From an uncultured Mycoplasmatota bacterium (GTDB taxonomy: Bacteria; Bacillota_I; Bacilli_A; RF39; UBA660), in NCBI GenBank assembly GCA_900552495.1, contig URZY01000014.1:1-26243 (forward strand): a DNA stretch of 26,243 nucleotides, written 5' to 3'. Below are positions 1-7,425 of the stretch, in pieces (within the stretch, counting starts at the first letter, position 1; every line of letters starts with the position of its first letter). The position numbers and the translations under genes are program-made. The notes beneath the pieces were generated by a model, which had not been told where the DNA came from, ran no database searches, and worked only from the letters and a program-made list of their open reading frames with translations.

Positions 1-8
1 TTTTCATC

Positions 9-46
9 AAAAAAGACAAATAAGTTAAAATATTAACCTATTTGTC
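9..46 (-). terminator. Rho-independent terminator of the 76-603 gene
   Basis: Read on the minus strand, the arms GACAAATA.GTT and AAC.TATTTGTC (15-26 and 35-46) form a long stem with an 8-nt AT-rich loop, followed directly by six T (9-14). It lies 30 nt beyond the stop codon of the minus-strand gene. Its 5' arm contains part of an 18-nt sequence found again at 26189-26206. Confidence 0.75.
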
Positions 47-56
47 AACAGTCTGA
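39..56 (-). repeat. 18-nt repeat, copy at the left end
   Basis: On the minus strand this reads TCAGACTGTTGACAAATA, an exact match to 26189-26206. It follows the palindrome at 56-75 and enters the terminator stem at 9-46. Confidence 0.7.
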
Positions 57-75
57 AGACCTTTTAAAAGGTCTT
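56..75. repeat. Perfect 20-bp palindrome just after the stop codon
   Basis: AAGACCTTTT is followed directly by its reverse complement AAAAGGTCTT, so the whole 20 bp is a palindrome touching the stop codon of the minus-strand gene (76-78). On the plus strand it is followed by TTAATTT, so it could also weakly terminate plus-strand transcription entering from outside the window. On the minus strand it is the first of two tandem 3' hairpins. Confidence 0.6.
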
Positions 76-603
76 TTAATTTGTACTTTGAAGTTTCTTT
101 TGCATGGTTTTTGACGTTGTTAATGTTTTTACAATAGCTTCTTTTTCTGGTCCGTCAGTTAGAAAGGTTCCATTAATCTGTTTACTGTGATTAATATGAA
201 AAACAGAATCACTATCAGGATTGTAGATATAACGGGCTAATCCTTGATTGAATATTAGAGTTCCAGTTAAACTTGTACACTGATAGGACTTAGATATTTC
301 AAATGTTGAATTGGCATGGCCGAGTTTAAAATCTAGTTTGATAATTTCGTCAAGAAGAGTTTCATTATTAGTTTCCAAAGCATAGGAAGTCATTTTTTGA
401 CACGTATCTTTATACTCTTTTTTAGTCATTGGTCTTTCGGTTCCACCACTAATTACTTTATGACCTAAATTGTTAGAAAAATAGTATCGTTTAGTTTCAT
501 CATCGAAAAAAATAGCTTGAGCTTTAGTAGGATCTAGTGGTGATGCTTCTAGTGTTGGGATAATGGCATCTCCTATACGAATTTGATTTTTAAATGCTAC
601 CAT
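76..603 (-). CDS. Protein of unknown function (175 aa)
   Basis: I do not recognise this protein. The open frame extends upstream to a TTG at 747, but that part overlaps another coding frame (665-913) and lies upstream of a consensus promoter. I therefore start at the ATG at 601-603, preceded by the strong site AAGGGGGAAG at 611-620, giving 175 residues. The protein begins MVAFKNQIRIGDAII, has no predicted membrane segment or signal peptide, is mixed charged/polar, and has two cysteines about 50 residues apart. It is probably a soluble cytoplasmic protein. It is transcribed away from the PBP gene, has its own promoter and ends at tandem hairpins (9-75). Function is unknown; confidence is in the gene and its start, not in a role. 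Confidence 0.7.
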   Translation of the reverse strand: MVAFKNQIRIGDAIIPTLEASPLDPTKAQAIFFDDETKRYYFSNNLGHKVISGGTERPMTKKEYKDTCQKMTSYALETNNETLLDEIIKLDFKLGHANSTFEISKSYQCTSLTGTLIFNQGLARYIYNPDSDSVFHINHSKQINGTFLTDGPEKEAIVKTLTTSKTMQKKLQSTN

Positions 604-634
604 AGTTATTCTTCCCCCTTCATAAGTAGTGCCT

Positions 635-663
635 ATTATAGCACTAGGAGATAATTTTGTCAA
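635..663 (-). promoter_or_regulatory. Perfect consensus sigma-A promoter for the 76-603 gene
   Basis: On the minus strand TTGACA (658-663) and TATAAT (635-640) are separated by exactly 17 nt: both hexamers are perfect consensus. The predicted start of transcription is near 628, giving a leader of about 25 nt before the ATG at 603 and excluding the upstream TTG start. The -35 box begins 2 nt after the stop codon of the upstream frame (665-667). Confidence 0.85.
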
Positions 664-664
664 T

Positions 665-913
665 TTATAAATAGCGACTATAGACTGTATAGAGATTGAC
701 GATTGCTTGATAGGCAGGGGCGGAAATATTTTTTTTGAGAGTTGCAAAGGAAGACGTATTCTTGTTTAAAAGGGCTAGATAGTTTGTGTTAATAAAACTA
801 TGAATATATTTTATTTCTTGCGGAGTTAAATGAATTTTGTTTTTTAAAGCAAAGTCCGAGATATGCTCATCAGTTAGATTTTTAATATTTTGTTTAATTA
901 ATTCTTTATAAAT
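665..913 (-). CDS. DUF2624-like small protein, apparent ATT start (82 aa)
   Basis: An 82-codon frame with a protein-like pattern: an opening KELIKQNIKNLTDEHI, then a central LTPQEI, then short predicted helices. This resembles the DUF2624 (Bacillus YqfT-like) pattern of an N-terminal helix, LTxxE, and a second LTxxEA helix. The frame contains no ATG, GTG or TTG. It opens just after an in-frame TGA, and a good Shine-Dalgarno sequence (GAGGTG, 921-926) lies 7 nt before ATT at 911-913, so an ATT start is the simplest reading. Alternatives are a 1-nt frameshift from the GTG inside the ribosome site, or a decaying pseudogene. Function of the family is unknown. Its 3' end abuts the promoter of the next gene. 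Family call is from memory of the pattern and is tentative. Confidence 0.55.
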   Translation of the reverse strand: MYKELIKQNIKNLTDEHISDFALKNKIHLTPQEIKYIHSFINTNYLALLNKNTSSFATLKKNISAPAYQAIVNLYTVYSRYL

Positions 914-942
914 AAAAATTCACCTCTACTAAAAATATATGA

Positions 943-954
943 TTTAAATTTAAA
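943..954. repeat. 12-bp palindrome in the divergent intergenic region
   Basis: TTTAAATTTAAA is a perfect palindrome centred in the 75-bp gap between the divergent DUF2624-like frame and the PBP gene. It could be an operator or simply AT-rich promoter DNA. I cannot identify convincing -35/-10 pairs for either direction here. Confidence 0.3.
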
Positions 955-988
955 GAAATGTTTCACAATAGTAAAAGGAGGGATTTTT

Positions 989-3007
989 ATGAGAAAAAAG
1001 GTATCTATGGAAAATATTTTTAGAAAACGACGAATAGCTTTGATGTATATAGTGACAATATTATTTGGGATATTATTTGTTCGAACATTTCAAGTGATGA
1101 TTTTAGACCAAAAAAAATATAGTGAGTTACTTAGTAGTCTTAATTATAGTACCGTTTATGGAGATAGTACACCTAGAGGAAGAATCCTTGATCGAAATGG
1201 AAAAGTAATTGTTGATAATAAAGCAGTTAATACAATTGTTTTTAAAAAAGAAAACGGGACAAGTATGTCAGAAATGATCGAACTTGCATATGCAGTTAGT
1301 CCACATTTAGATTTAGATGTTTCAAAAATTACGGATCGAGCAAAAAGAGAATTTTATTTGTATAAGAATCCCGAGATTTGTAATAAGTTAATTACTAAGG
1401 AGGAACAGGAACTTTATTTAATGAAGAAGTTAAGTAGTTTAGAGATAGAGAATTTAAAGATTGAGAGAATTAAAGAGAGTGAACTTGAAAAATTTACAGA
1501 GACGGATTTAAAGGCAGGATATTTATTTTATTTGATGCGAGCTGGTTATAGTTATAGTGAAAAAATTATTAAAAGTAATGCTAGTGATGTAGAGTTTGCT
1601 TATATTTCGGAGAATAATGATAAATTAAAGGGATTTGATACGAAGATTGACTGGGTGAGAGTTTATCCATATGGTGAGACAATGCGCTCAATTTTAGGAA
1701 GTGTTTCTAGTAGTAGTCAAGGAATTCCGAAGGAGGAAAAGGATTATTTTTTAAAACTTGGTTATTCATTGAATGATCGAGTGGGACTTAGTTATTTGGA
1801 AAGGCAATATGAGGAGTATTTACGTGGAGTACCTAGTGAATATGAGGTTATAAATTCTAAGGAAATGCGTTTGATAAAAGAGGGTAGTCGTGGTAATGAT
1901 ATTGTTTTATCAATTGATATTGATTTACAAGTGGAGGTTGAAAAGATAATTGAAGCTAATATAATTAGGGCTAAAGGTGAGGCTAACACGGAATATTATG
2001 ATCATTCTAGTGTTATTATTCAAGAACCTTATACTGGCGAAGTATTAGCTATGGCCTCAAAAAAACTTGTTAATGGTGAAATGGTTGATAATGTTACTAG
2101 TATTTTAACGTCGCCTATTACGCCAGGTTCGGTTGTCAAGGGAGCATCTATTTTAGTGGGGTATAATGAAGGAGCTATAAAAATAGGCGAGAAAATGTTA
2201 GATGAATGCGTAAAGATAGCGGGAGCGCCTAAAAAATGTTCTTCTGTTTTAAATTTGGGTGTAATTGATGATATTGAAGCGTTAGCTAAGAGTAGCAATG
2301 TTTATCAATTTAAGACTGCAATTAGAGTAAATGGACAGGAATATTCAAATGGTATGAAACTTAATTTTAATCAAAAGGCCTTTGATAAATATCGAAATAT
2401 GTATAAATCATTTGGACTTGGTGTTTTGACAGGAATTGATTTACCTGTTGAAAGCTCGGGTTATACATCGATCGATAAAAGTTCTGGAAATTTGCTTGAT
2501 TTTGTGATGGGGCAGTATGAAACATATACACCTTTACAATTATCTCAGTATATTAATACCATTGCTAATGGTGGAAGCAGATATAAAGTACATTTATTAA
2601 AAGAAGTACGGAATAATGCTGGGGAGATTATTTATAGCTATAAGCCACAAATTTTAAATAAAATAGATACGAAAGATCAATATATGGCGAGAATGAAAGA
2701 GGGGTTTTATGCTGTAATGCATGCACAAGGTGGCTATGGTCGAGGTTATGTAGAAGATAGTCTTGATGCGGCTGGTAAGACAGGAACGAGTCAAAGTTTT
2801 TTAGACACAAATAATGATGGAGTGATTGATACGGAGACAATCACAAGTAGTTTTGTAGGGTATGTTCCGGCTACTAAGCCAAAATATTCAATAATGGTTA
2901 CCTCGCCTAATTCATCGCATCCTAACTCTAATAGTAACTTTGCTTCGCTTGTGACACTTAGAATTACTAAGGAAGTAACTAAGAAATATAGTGAAATGCT
3001 TGGATGA
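989..3007 (+). CDS. Class B penicillin-binding protein (transpeptidase)
   Basis: A peptidoglycan DD-transpeptidase of the class B (PBP2/PBP3-like) type, cross-linking cell wall outside the membrane. One N-terminal membrane anchor lies at about residues 16-38, followed by the dimerisation-domain signature PRGRILDRNGKVIVDN at about 62-77 and a long non-catalytic region. The catalytic motifs are all present: SVVK with Ser381/Lys384, SSN at 435-437, and KTG at 597-599. The length of 672 aa is normal. The start ATG has AGGAGGG 6 nt upstream. Charge pattern is usual: basic cytoplasmic tail, then the anchor. I cannot tell from this window whether it serves elongation (PBP2) or division (FtsI); no mreBCD, rodA or ftsW neighbour is present. 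It stops at TGA followed at once by TAG. Confidence 0.95.
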   Translation: MRKKVSMENIFRKRRIALMYIVTILFGILFVRTFQVMILDQKKYSELLSSLNYSTVYGDSTPRGRILDRNGKVIVDNKAVNTIVFKKENGTSMSEMIELAYAVSPHLDLDVSKITDRAKREFYLYKNPEICNKLITKEEQELYLMKKLSSLEIENLKIERIKESELEKFTETDLKAGYLFYLMRAGYSYSEKIIKSNASDVEFAYISENNDKLKGFDTKIDWVRVYPYGETMRSILGSVSSSSQGIPKEEKDYFLKLGYSLNDRVGLSYLERQYEEYLRGVPSEYEVINSKEMRLIKEGSRGNDIVLSIDIDLQVEVEKIIEANIIRAKGEANTEYYDHSSVIIQEPYTGEVLAMASKKLVNGEMVDNVTSILTSPITPGSVVKGASILVGYNEGAIKIGEKMLDECVKIAGAPKKCSSVLNLGVIDDIEALAKSSNVYQFKTAIRVNGQEYSNGMKLNFNQKAFDKYRNMYKSFGLGVLTGIDLPVESSGYTSIDKSSGNLLDFVMGQYETYTPLQLSQYINTIANGGSRYKVHLLKEVRNNAGEIIYSYKPQILNKIDTKDQYMARMKEGFYAVMHAQGGYGRGYVEDSLDAAGKTGTSQSFLDTNNDGVIDTETITSSFVGYVPATKPKYSIMVTSPNSSHPNSNSNFASLVTLRITKEVTKKYSEMLG

Positions 3008-3045
3008 TAGGAGTTTTTGCTAATTTATTTGTAAAAATAGGGGGT

Positions 3046-3077
3046 TTTTCTAAAAAAACTTTTGCTTTTTTAGAAAA
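3046..3077 (+). terminator. AU-rich hairpin after the PBP gene, overlapping the rpmG promoter
   Basis: TTTTCTAAAAAA (3046-3057) and TTTTTTAGAAAA (3066-3077) are perfect complements around an 8-nt loop. It lacks GC pairs and a following T-run, so termination would be weak. The loop and 3' arm contain the -35 element of the rpmG promoter, so it may matter for that promoter instead. Confidence 0.4.
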
Positions 3078-3089
3078 GTTTGGTATAAT
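3062..3089 (+). promoter_or_regulatory. Promoter of rpmG-efp
   Basis: TATAAT at 3084-3089 is preceded by TGG (extended -10, TGnTATAAT). A TTGCTT -35 element lies at 3062-3067, 16 nt away. The strong elements suit a ribosomal-protein/translation-factor unit. Predicted transcript start is near 3096, about 23 nt before rpmG. Confidence 0.75.
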
Positions 3090-3118
3090 ACCTATAGGCG
3101 TGTAAGGAGGGAAGAAAA

Positions 3119-3283
3119 ATGGCTAAAGTAGGAAATAGACAATATAAAACTCTTGTATGTAGTGAATGCAAAGAAGAAAACTACAGAGAACAAAGAAATG
3201 TAAAAAATACAACAGAACGTCTTGAATTAAATAGATACTGTCCTAGATGTAGAAAACATACAGTACATAAGGAAAAGAAGTAA
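3119..3283 (+). CDS. rpmG: 50S ribosomal protein L33
   Basis: A 54-aa basic protein, MAKVGNRQYKTLVCSECK... ending HKEKK, matching bacterial L33 in length and content. It carries the two zinc-binding pairs CSEC (14-17) and CPRC (41-44), so it is the zinc-containing (C+) form, which zinc-independent L33 paralogues can replace in other Firmicutes. It is a component of the 50S subunit near the E site. AAGGAGGG lies 8 nt before the ATG. It is the first gene of a probable rpmG-efp transcript; the 49-nt gap to efp holds only a weak AU-rich hairpin. Confidence 0.95.
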   Translation: MAKVGNRQYKTLVCSECKEENYREQRNVKNTTERLELNRYCPRCRKHTVHKEKK

Positions 3284-3284
3284 A

Positions 3285-3308
3285 AATAAGCTAAACACTT
3301 ATTTTTAA
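3285..3308 (+). terminator. Weak hairpin between rpmG and efp
   Basis: AAAATAAG and CTTATTTT pair around a 7-nt loop and run into TTTAATTTTAATTTT. The stem has a single GC pair, so partial attenuation between rpmG and efp is possible but not assured. Confidence 0.35.
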
Positions 3309-3332
3309 TTTTAATTTTAGGAGTGATTTAAA

Positions 3333-3890
3333 ATGATTAGTACAAACGATTTAAAAAACGGTATTACAATTGAAGTTGATGGAGCAATCTTTGTAGTTTT
3401 GAGTACAGAGCATGTTAAACCTGGTAAGGGTGCTGCAATTGTAAAAGCTAAGTTAAAAAATTTAAGAACTGGGGCAATCTTTGAACAAACTTTTAATGCT
3501 GGTGTTAAGGTTGCAACAGCAAGAATTGAAAAGCAATTAATGCAATATTTATATACAATGAACGATGTTTATTATTTCATGAATATGGATAGTTATGAAC
3601 AATTAGAATTAAGTAAAGAAGCAGTTGGTGAAGATGCTAATTTCTTAAAAGAGAATCTAGAAGTTTATATCACTTCATATGAAGGGGAAGTTTTAGGTTT
3701 ACAATTACCTGATAAGGTTGAACTAGTTGTTACACATACAGAGCCAGCGGTTAAAGGAAATACAACAAATAATGCTTTAAAAGATGCTGAAGTTGAAACT
3801 GGAATGAATGTAAGAGTACCTTTATTTATTGAAGAAGGGGAAACAATTATAGTATCAACGAGTGATGGTAAATATGTTTCAAGAGCGTAG
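3333..3890 (+). CDS. efp: Elongation factor P
   Basis: EF-P binds between the P and E sites and relieves ribosome stalling at polyproline stretches. At 185 aa with three beta-barrel domains it has normal length. The domain I loop reads VKPGKGAAIV, placing Lys32 at the tip where Bacillus-type EF-P carries its modification; the arginine of the EarP branch is absent. RBS AGGAGTGA lies 9 nt upstream. The proline-rich tail of the ATPase at 16808-19369 may be a client in this same genome (inference). The stop codon lies inside the terminator hairpin. Confidence 0.97.
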   Translation: MISTNDLKNGITIEVDGAIFVVLSTEHVKPGKGAAIVKAKLKNLRTGAIFEQTFNAGVKVATARIEKQLMQYLYTMNDVYYFMNMDSYEQLELSKEAVGEDANFLKENLEVYITSYEGEVLGLQLPDKVELVVTHTEPAVKGNTTNNALKDAEVETGMNVRVPLFIEEGETIIVSTSDGKYVSRA

Positions 3891-3909
3891 TAGACGCTCT
3901 TTTTTTTTC
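3882..3909 (+). terminator. Terminator overlapping the efp stop codon
   Basis: AGAGCG and CGCTCT (3882-3887, 3895-3900) pair around a 7-nt loop that holds the TAG stop, followed by eight T. A classic intrinsic terminator. Confidence 0.9.
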
Positions 3910-3956
3910 GATGTAAAGAACGTCAAGTTAGTATTTTAAATAGTAAATATTTGTAG

Positions 3957-3962
3957 TATAAT
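3957..3962 (+). promoter_or_regulatory. -10 element for ftsK
   Basis: TATAAT lies 29 nt before the ftsK start and follows the efp terminator. I see no convincing -35 box at the correct distance. Confidence 0.5.
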
Positions 3963-3990
3963 TAGGTTGTAATGATAGGAGTTATTTATT

Positions 3991-6276
3991 ATGGCTAAGA
4001 GAAAGAGAAAAAAAGTAGTTAAAACTAAGTTTAAATATACAGCTGAATTATATGGAATTGTATTTATTCTTGCGGCTATACTTGGTATTGGAAAATATGG
4101 TCCAGTAGGGGAGATGATTGCTTCCTTTGCGGTATTTTTAGTTGGATCGTTGTATATATTATTATTAGTGGCAATTGGTGTGATTGGTGCTTATTTATTG
4201 GTAAAGAGAGAAAAACCAGATTTTTTTACTTCAAAATTAGTGGGAATCTATATATTTTTATTAGGTTTTTTAGTGTGGATGCATTGGGATTTTGTTGTTC
4301 AAAATAATTATAATTCAATGGTTATCTTTCGAGAAACAATTAATCAATTAGTAGCTTCTTTTAATGAGATTATGAAAACAGGACAATTGAGTAATTTATT
4401 TAGTCCGGGTGGCGGTATTATTGGTGGTGTTTTTGCTATTATTTTTACATCATTATTTTCATATAAAGGGATGCAGATTATATCAATTGTTTTGATGGGG
4501 TCTGGTGTTTTGGTAGTAACAGGATTTTCGATTGTTGATTTTATTAGAAATCAAATGGAAAAGGCAAAAACGAAAATTTCTAGTCATAGTGAGCAAGTAG
4601 AAGATAAAAATAAAAAGAAGCAAGTTATTATTAATGATGGAAATAATCTTGAGGATGAAGAAAAAGATGAAAAGAAAATTAAAATTTCAAGTATTGAAGA
4701 GCTTAAAAATGTTCAGGTTAAAGATAGTAACGTAGTAGAGAAGAAAGATGAAGAGCCTGAGAAAAAGTCAGTTACTAGTACAAATAGGAGCTATCAATTG
4801 CCACCTTTAAGTTTACTCGATAAACCGAAGAAAAAGGCGAATGAAACAGATAGTTCTGTAATTGAAAGAAATATTGAAATATTAGAGAAAGTATTACGTG
4901 ATTTTAAAATTATTGGAAAAGTTGTTGAAGTTCATATTGGTCCGGCAGTTGCGCAATATGAGTTGGAGATTGCTTCAGGAACGCGAGTTAATAAAATTAC
5001 ATCAATCGATCGAGAAATTGCTTTGGCTTTAGCAAAAAAAGATGTAAAAATACAGGCTCCTATCCCTGGTAAGAATACAGTTGGTATTGAATTTGCTAAT
5101 GAAGTGGCGACACCAGTTAGTTTCTATGAGATTATTAGTAGTAAACTAATGGTTTCTTCGCCAGAAAAGAAATTAATGGTTCCACTTGGTAAGAGTATTA
5201 TGGGTGATATTGGTGTTTGTGAAGTCAATAAAATGCCACATATGTTAATTGCTGGTACGACAGGTTCTGGTAAATCGGTTTGTGTTAATGGGATTATTTG
5301 TTCTATTTTGATGAGAGCTAGACCAGATGAAGTTAAAATGGTAATGGTTGATCCAAAGGTTGTTGAGTTGTCGGTTTATAATGGTATACCACATTTATTA
5401 TGTCCGGTTGTTTCGGATCCAAAGAAGGCAGCAGTAGCGCTTGCTAAGATGGTTAATGAAATGGAGAGACGTTATCAAACTTTTAGTGATTCGAAAACGA
5501 AAAATATAGAAGGTTATAATGCTTATGTTGAAAAATGGAATAATGAACATAAGGATGAAGAATATCAAAAACAGAAAATGCCATATATTGTTATTATTAT
5601 TGATGAGTTGGCTGATTTAATGATGGTAGCGGCGAAGGAAGTCGAAGATTCAATTTTGCGTATTACACAAAAGGCTAGAGCGGCTGGAATGCATTTGATT
5701 GTAGCAACTCAAAGACCTTCAACGGAAGTAATTACCGGTTTAATTAAAGCTAATATTCCATCTCGGATTTCTTTTGCTGTTGGTTCAGGTATTGATTCAC
5801 GAACAATTTTAGACGCAACGGGAGCGGAAAAACTACTAGGTAAGGGTGACATGTTATTCTTACCAATCGGAGTTAATGTACCAACTCGTATTCAAGGATC
5901 ATTTATTAACGATGATGAAATTAAGAGAATAATTGATTTTACGGTTGAACAGCAGAAGGCTCAATATGATGATTCATTGATGAATTTGGATGCAGTCGAT
6001 ACAAGTTCTTCTAGCAGTGGTTTAGCTGATGCGGAAGGAACTACTGATGCTGATGATCCGTTGTATAATGAAATTGTTAAATTTGTTATAGAAACACAAA
6101 AAGCTAGTGCTTCACTTTTCCAACGAAAATTTAAGCTTGGTTATAATAGAGCAGCGAGAATTGTTGATTTATTGGAAGAACGAGGAATAATTGGCCCACA
6201 GAATGGATCTAAACCAAGGGAAGTATTGGTGTCATTAAATGATGGAGGGGAAGAAGAAGTAAATAATGAATATTAA
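3991..6276 (+). CDS. ftsK: DNA translocase FtsK/SpoIIIE
   Basis: A membrane-anchored, ATP-driven double-stranded DNA pump that clears chromosome DNA through the division septum. At the N-terminus, four to five membrane segments fill residues 15-185. A charged Lys/Glu-rich linker spans about 190-290. The RecA-like motor carries Walker A AGTTGSGKS (about 421-429) and Walker B IVIIIDELAD (about 532-541). The C-terminal gamma winged-helix domain (about 690-755, with FQRKFKLGYNRAARIVDLLEERGIIG) would read polar octamers such as KOPS/SRS. Its 761 aa is closer to Bacillus SpoIIIE/SftA than to long proteobacterial FtsK. The name SpoIIIE would imply sporulation, which the window does not prove. A GATAGGAG site lies upstream and the stop codon lies inside a terminator hairpin. 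Confidence 0.95.
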   Translation: MAKRKRKKVVKTKFKYTAELYGIVFILAAILGIGKYGPVGEMIASFAVFLVGSLYILLLVAIGVIGAYLLVKREKPDFFTSKLVGIYIFLLGFLVWMHWDFVVQNNYNSMVIFRETINQLVASFNEIMKTGQLSNLFSPGGGIIGGVFAIIFTSLFSYKGMQIISIVLMGSGVLVVTGFSIVDFIRNQMEKAKTKISSHSEQVEDKNKKKQVIINDGNNLEDEEKDEKKIKISSIEELKNVQVKDSNVVEKKDEEPEKKSVTSTNRSYQLPPLSLLDKPKKKANETDSSVIERNIEILEKVLRDFKIIGKVVEVHIGPAVAQYELEIASGTRVNKITSIDREIALALAKKDVKIQAPIPGKNTVGIEFANEVATPVSFYEIISSKLMVSSPEKKLMVPLGKSIMGDIGVCEVNKMPHMLIAGTTGSGKSVCVNGIICSILMRARPDEVKMVMVDPKVVELSVYNGIPHLLCPVVSDPKKAAVALAKMVNEMERRYQTFSDSKTKNIEGYNAYVEKWNNEHKDEEYQKQKMPYIVIIIDELADLMMVAAKEVEDSILRITQKARAAGMHLIVATQRPSTEVITGLIKANIPSRISFAVGSGIDSRTILDATGAEKLLGKGDMLFLPIGVNVPTRIQGSFINDDEIKRIIDFTVEQQKAQYDDSLMNLDAVDTSSSSSGLADAEGTTDADDPLYNEIVKFVIETQKASASLFQRKFKLGYNRAARIVDLLEERGIIGPQNGSKPREVLVSLNDGGEEEVNNEY

Positions 6277-6289
6277 TTACTTCTTTTTT
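6254..6289 (+). terminator. Terminator/attenuator at the ftsK end, merging into the next ribosome site
   Basis: AAGAAGTAA (6254-6262) and TTACTTCTT (6277-6285) are perfect complements with a 14-nt loop, followed by a T-run to 6289. The left arm is inside ftsK and the stop lies in the loop. The T-run is followed directly by AGGAG, the ribosome site of the gene at 6298. Confidence 0.7.
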
Positions 6290-6297
6290 AGGAGTGT

Positions 6298-7407
6298 ATG
6301 AAAGATAATAGTAAAAAAGTTTGGTTGTTTATTGGTTTGTTTATAATAGTTGCTGGCGTAATTCTTATGAATAGTAAATTTGATTTAAGAGCAGCTAGCA
6401 CTGATTATTTGGATATTGACTATACTGAGGGCGGTTCAGTAAATAATTATTATAATGATAATAGTCAGGATGCTGATAGTTCAACGGAAAGTTTTTTGTC
6501 AAGTATTGAATCTGATAGTCCAGGTTTGGCGGTTGTTTTATTTGTTCAGGCATTTGTGACAATTCATATGAGTGTGTTTGTTTTATGGCCGTTAGCTAAA
6601 ATTTTTGGAAAAGATAAATATAAGCAAACATTTATGATTTTATTTATTGCGAGAATTATTATATTATTGATATTGGATATGACAATACCTGTAACAGCAA
6701 TGATGGCAGACTTTATATTTATTTTTATTGGCGCATTTCTGATTGTTCCTCTTTGTTCCTTTTTAACAGGTACTAAAGATATATATAGTCGAACTGGTTC
6801 GTCAAAAAAAGTTGTTTTATTGTCATCGACTAATGATGTGGAACGAGCCGTTTTTGATAGTGATTCAGAGGTTTCAAGTTTAGAAATTGCTAATCTCGGG
6901 TTTGGAGATATTGAGGTTTTAAAACGAGCATTGATTCAACATTATCAAGAAATTTTACAGTTATACAGTGAACGTAATTTCAGTGAATTAATAAAATTAT
7001 GTAGTCCAGGTATTTATACGACGTTTAAAACTGAGACAGAACTTTATGACAAGTTAGCGGAAAAATTAGTGATTAGTGATGTATTAGTGGATGAAGGAAA
7101 AATCATTAGGGCAGAGAAACATGGTCAACAGATATTTTTGGATTTGAAGATTAAATACAGTTGTATAGAATATGTCTTAGGAAGTGCTGATAATTTAGTT
7201 CGGGGTAGTAAAACTTATCGCAAAGAATATACAAAGGTTTTAAGCTTTAGCAAAAGATTAGCTAATAATATTATTACAACTTGTCCAAATTGTAATGCTT
7301 CGATTGATGAGAGTGATGTTGAATTTTGTAGTTATTGCGGAACTGCGATTAATTTCACTGGTAGTGATTGGGTTTTAAAAAAAGAGACAATTTTAAAAGA
7401 AAAATAA
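6298..7407 (+). CDS. Membrane protein with Tim44-like domain and C-terminal zinc ribbon
   Basis: Residues 1-28 form a signal-anchor or signal peptide, followed by an Asn/Ser/Asp-rich spacer (30-72). Three hydrophobic segments follow, at about 77-100, 108-130 and 132-158. Residues about 205-325 look like a Tim44-like domain (pattern ALIQHYQEILQLYSERNF..L, then alternating beta strands ending in a basic LSFSKR strand). The C-terminus holds a zinc ribbon with CPNC and CSYC pairs. In mitochondria Tim44 tethers the import motor; in bacteria such proteins are uncharacterised, so no function is claimed. Only 3 nt separate GGAG from the ATG, an unusually short spacing. No promoter is visible between ftsK and this gene, so expression probably needs readthrough of the ftsK terminator. 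Confidence 0.75.
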   Translation: MKDNSKKVWLFIGLFIIVAGVILMNSKFDLRAASTDYLDIDYTEGGSVNNYYNDNSQDADSSTESFLSSIESDSPGLAVVLFVQAFVTIHMSVFVLWPLAKIFGKDKYKQTFMILFIARIIILLILDMTIPVTAMMADFIFIFIGAFLIVPLCSFLTGTKDIYSRTGSSKKVVLLSSTNDVERAVFDSDSEVSSLEIANLGFGDIEVLKRALIQHYQEILQLYSERNFSELIKLCSPGIYTTFKTETELYDKLAEKLVISDVLVDEGKIIRAEKHGQQIFLDLKIKYSCIEYVLGSADNLVRGSKTYRKEYTKVLSFSKRLANNIITTCPNCNASIDESDVEFCSYCGTAINFTGSDWVLKKETILKEK

Positions 7408-7425
7408 GGGAAAGAGAGTGATTTA

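Noticed and set aside
604..747. N-terminal extension of the 175-aa gene from a TTG at 747
   Set aside because: It overlaps the DUF2624-like frame and lies upstream of a perfect promoter and a strong ribosome site for ATG at 603.
1792..2840. Three minus-strand open frames inside the PBP gene (1792-1989, 2029-2298, 2628-2840)
   Set aside because: They lie wholly antisense to a conserved gene, have no ribosome sites and show no protein-like composition.
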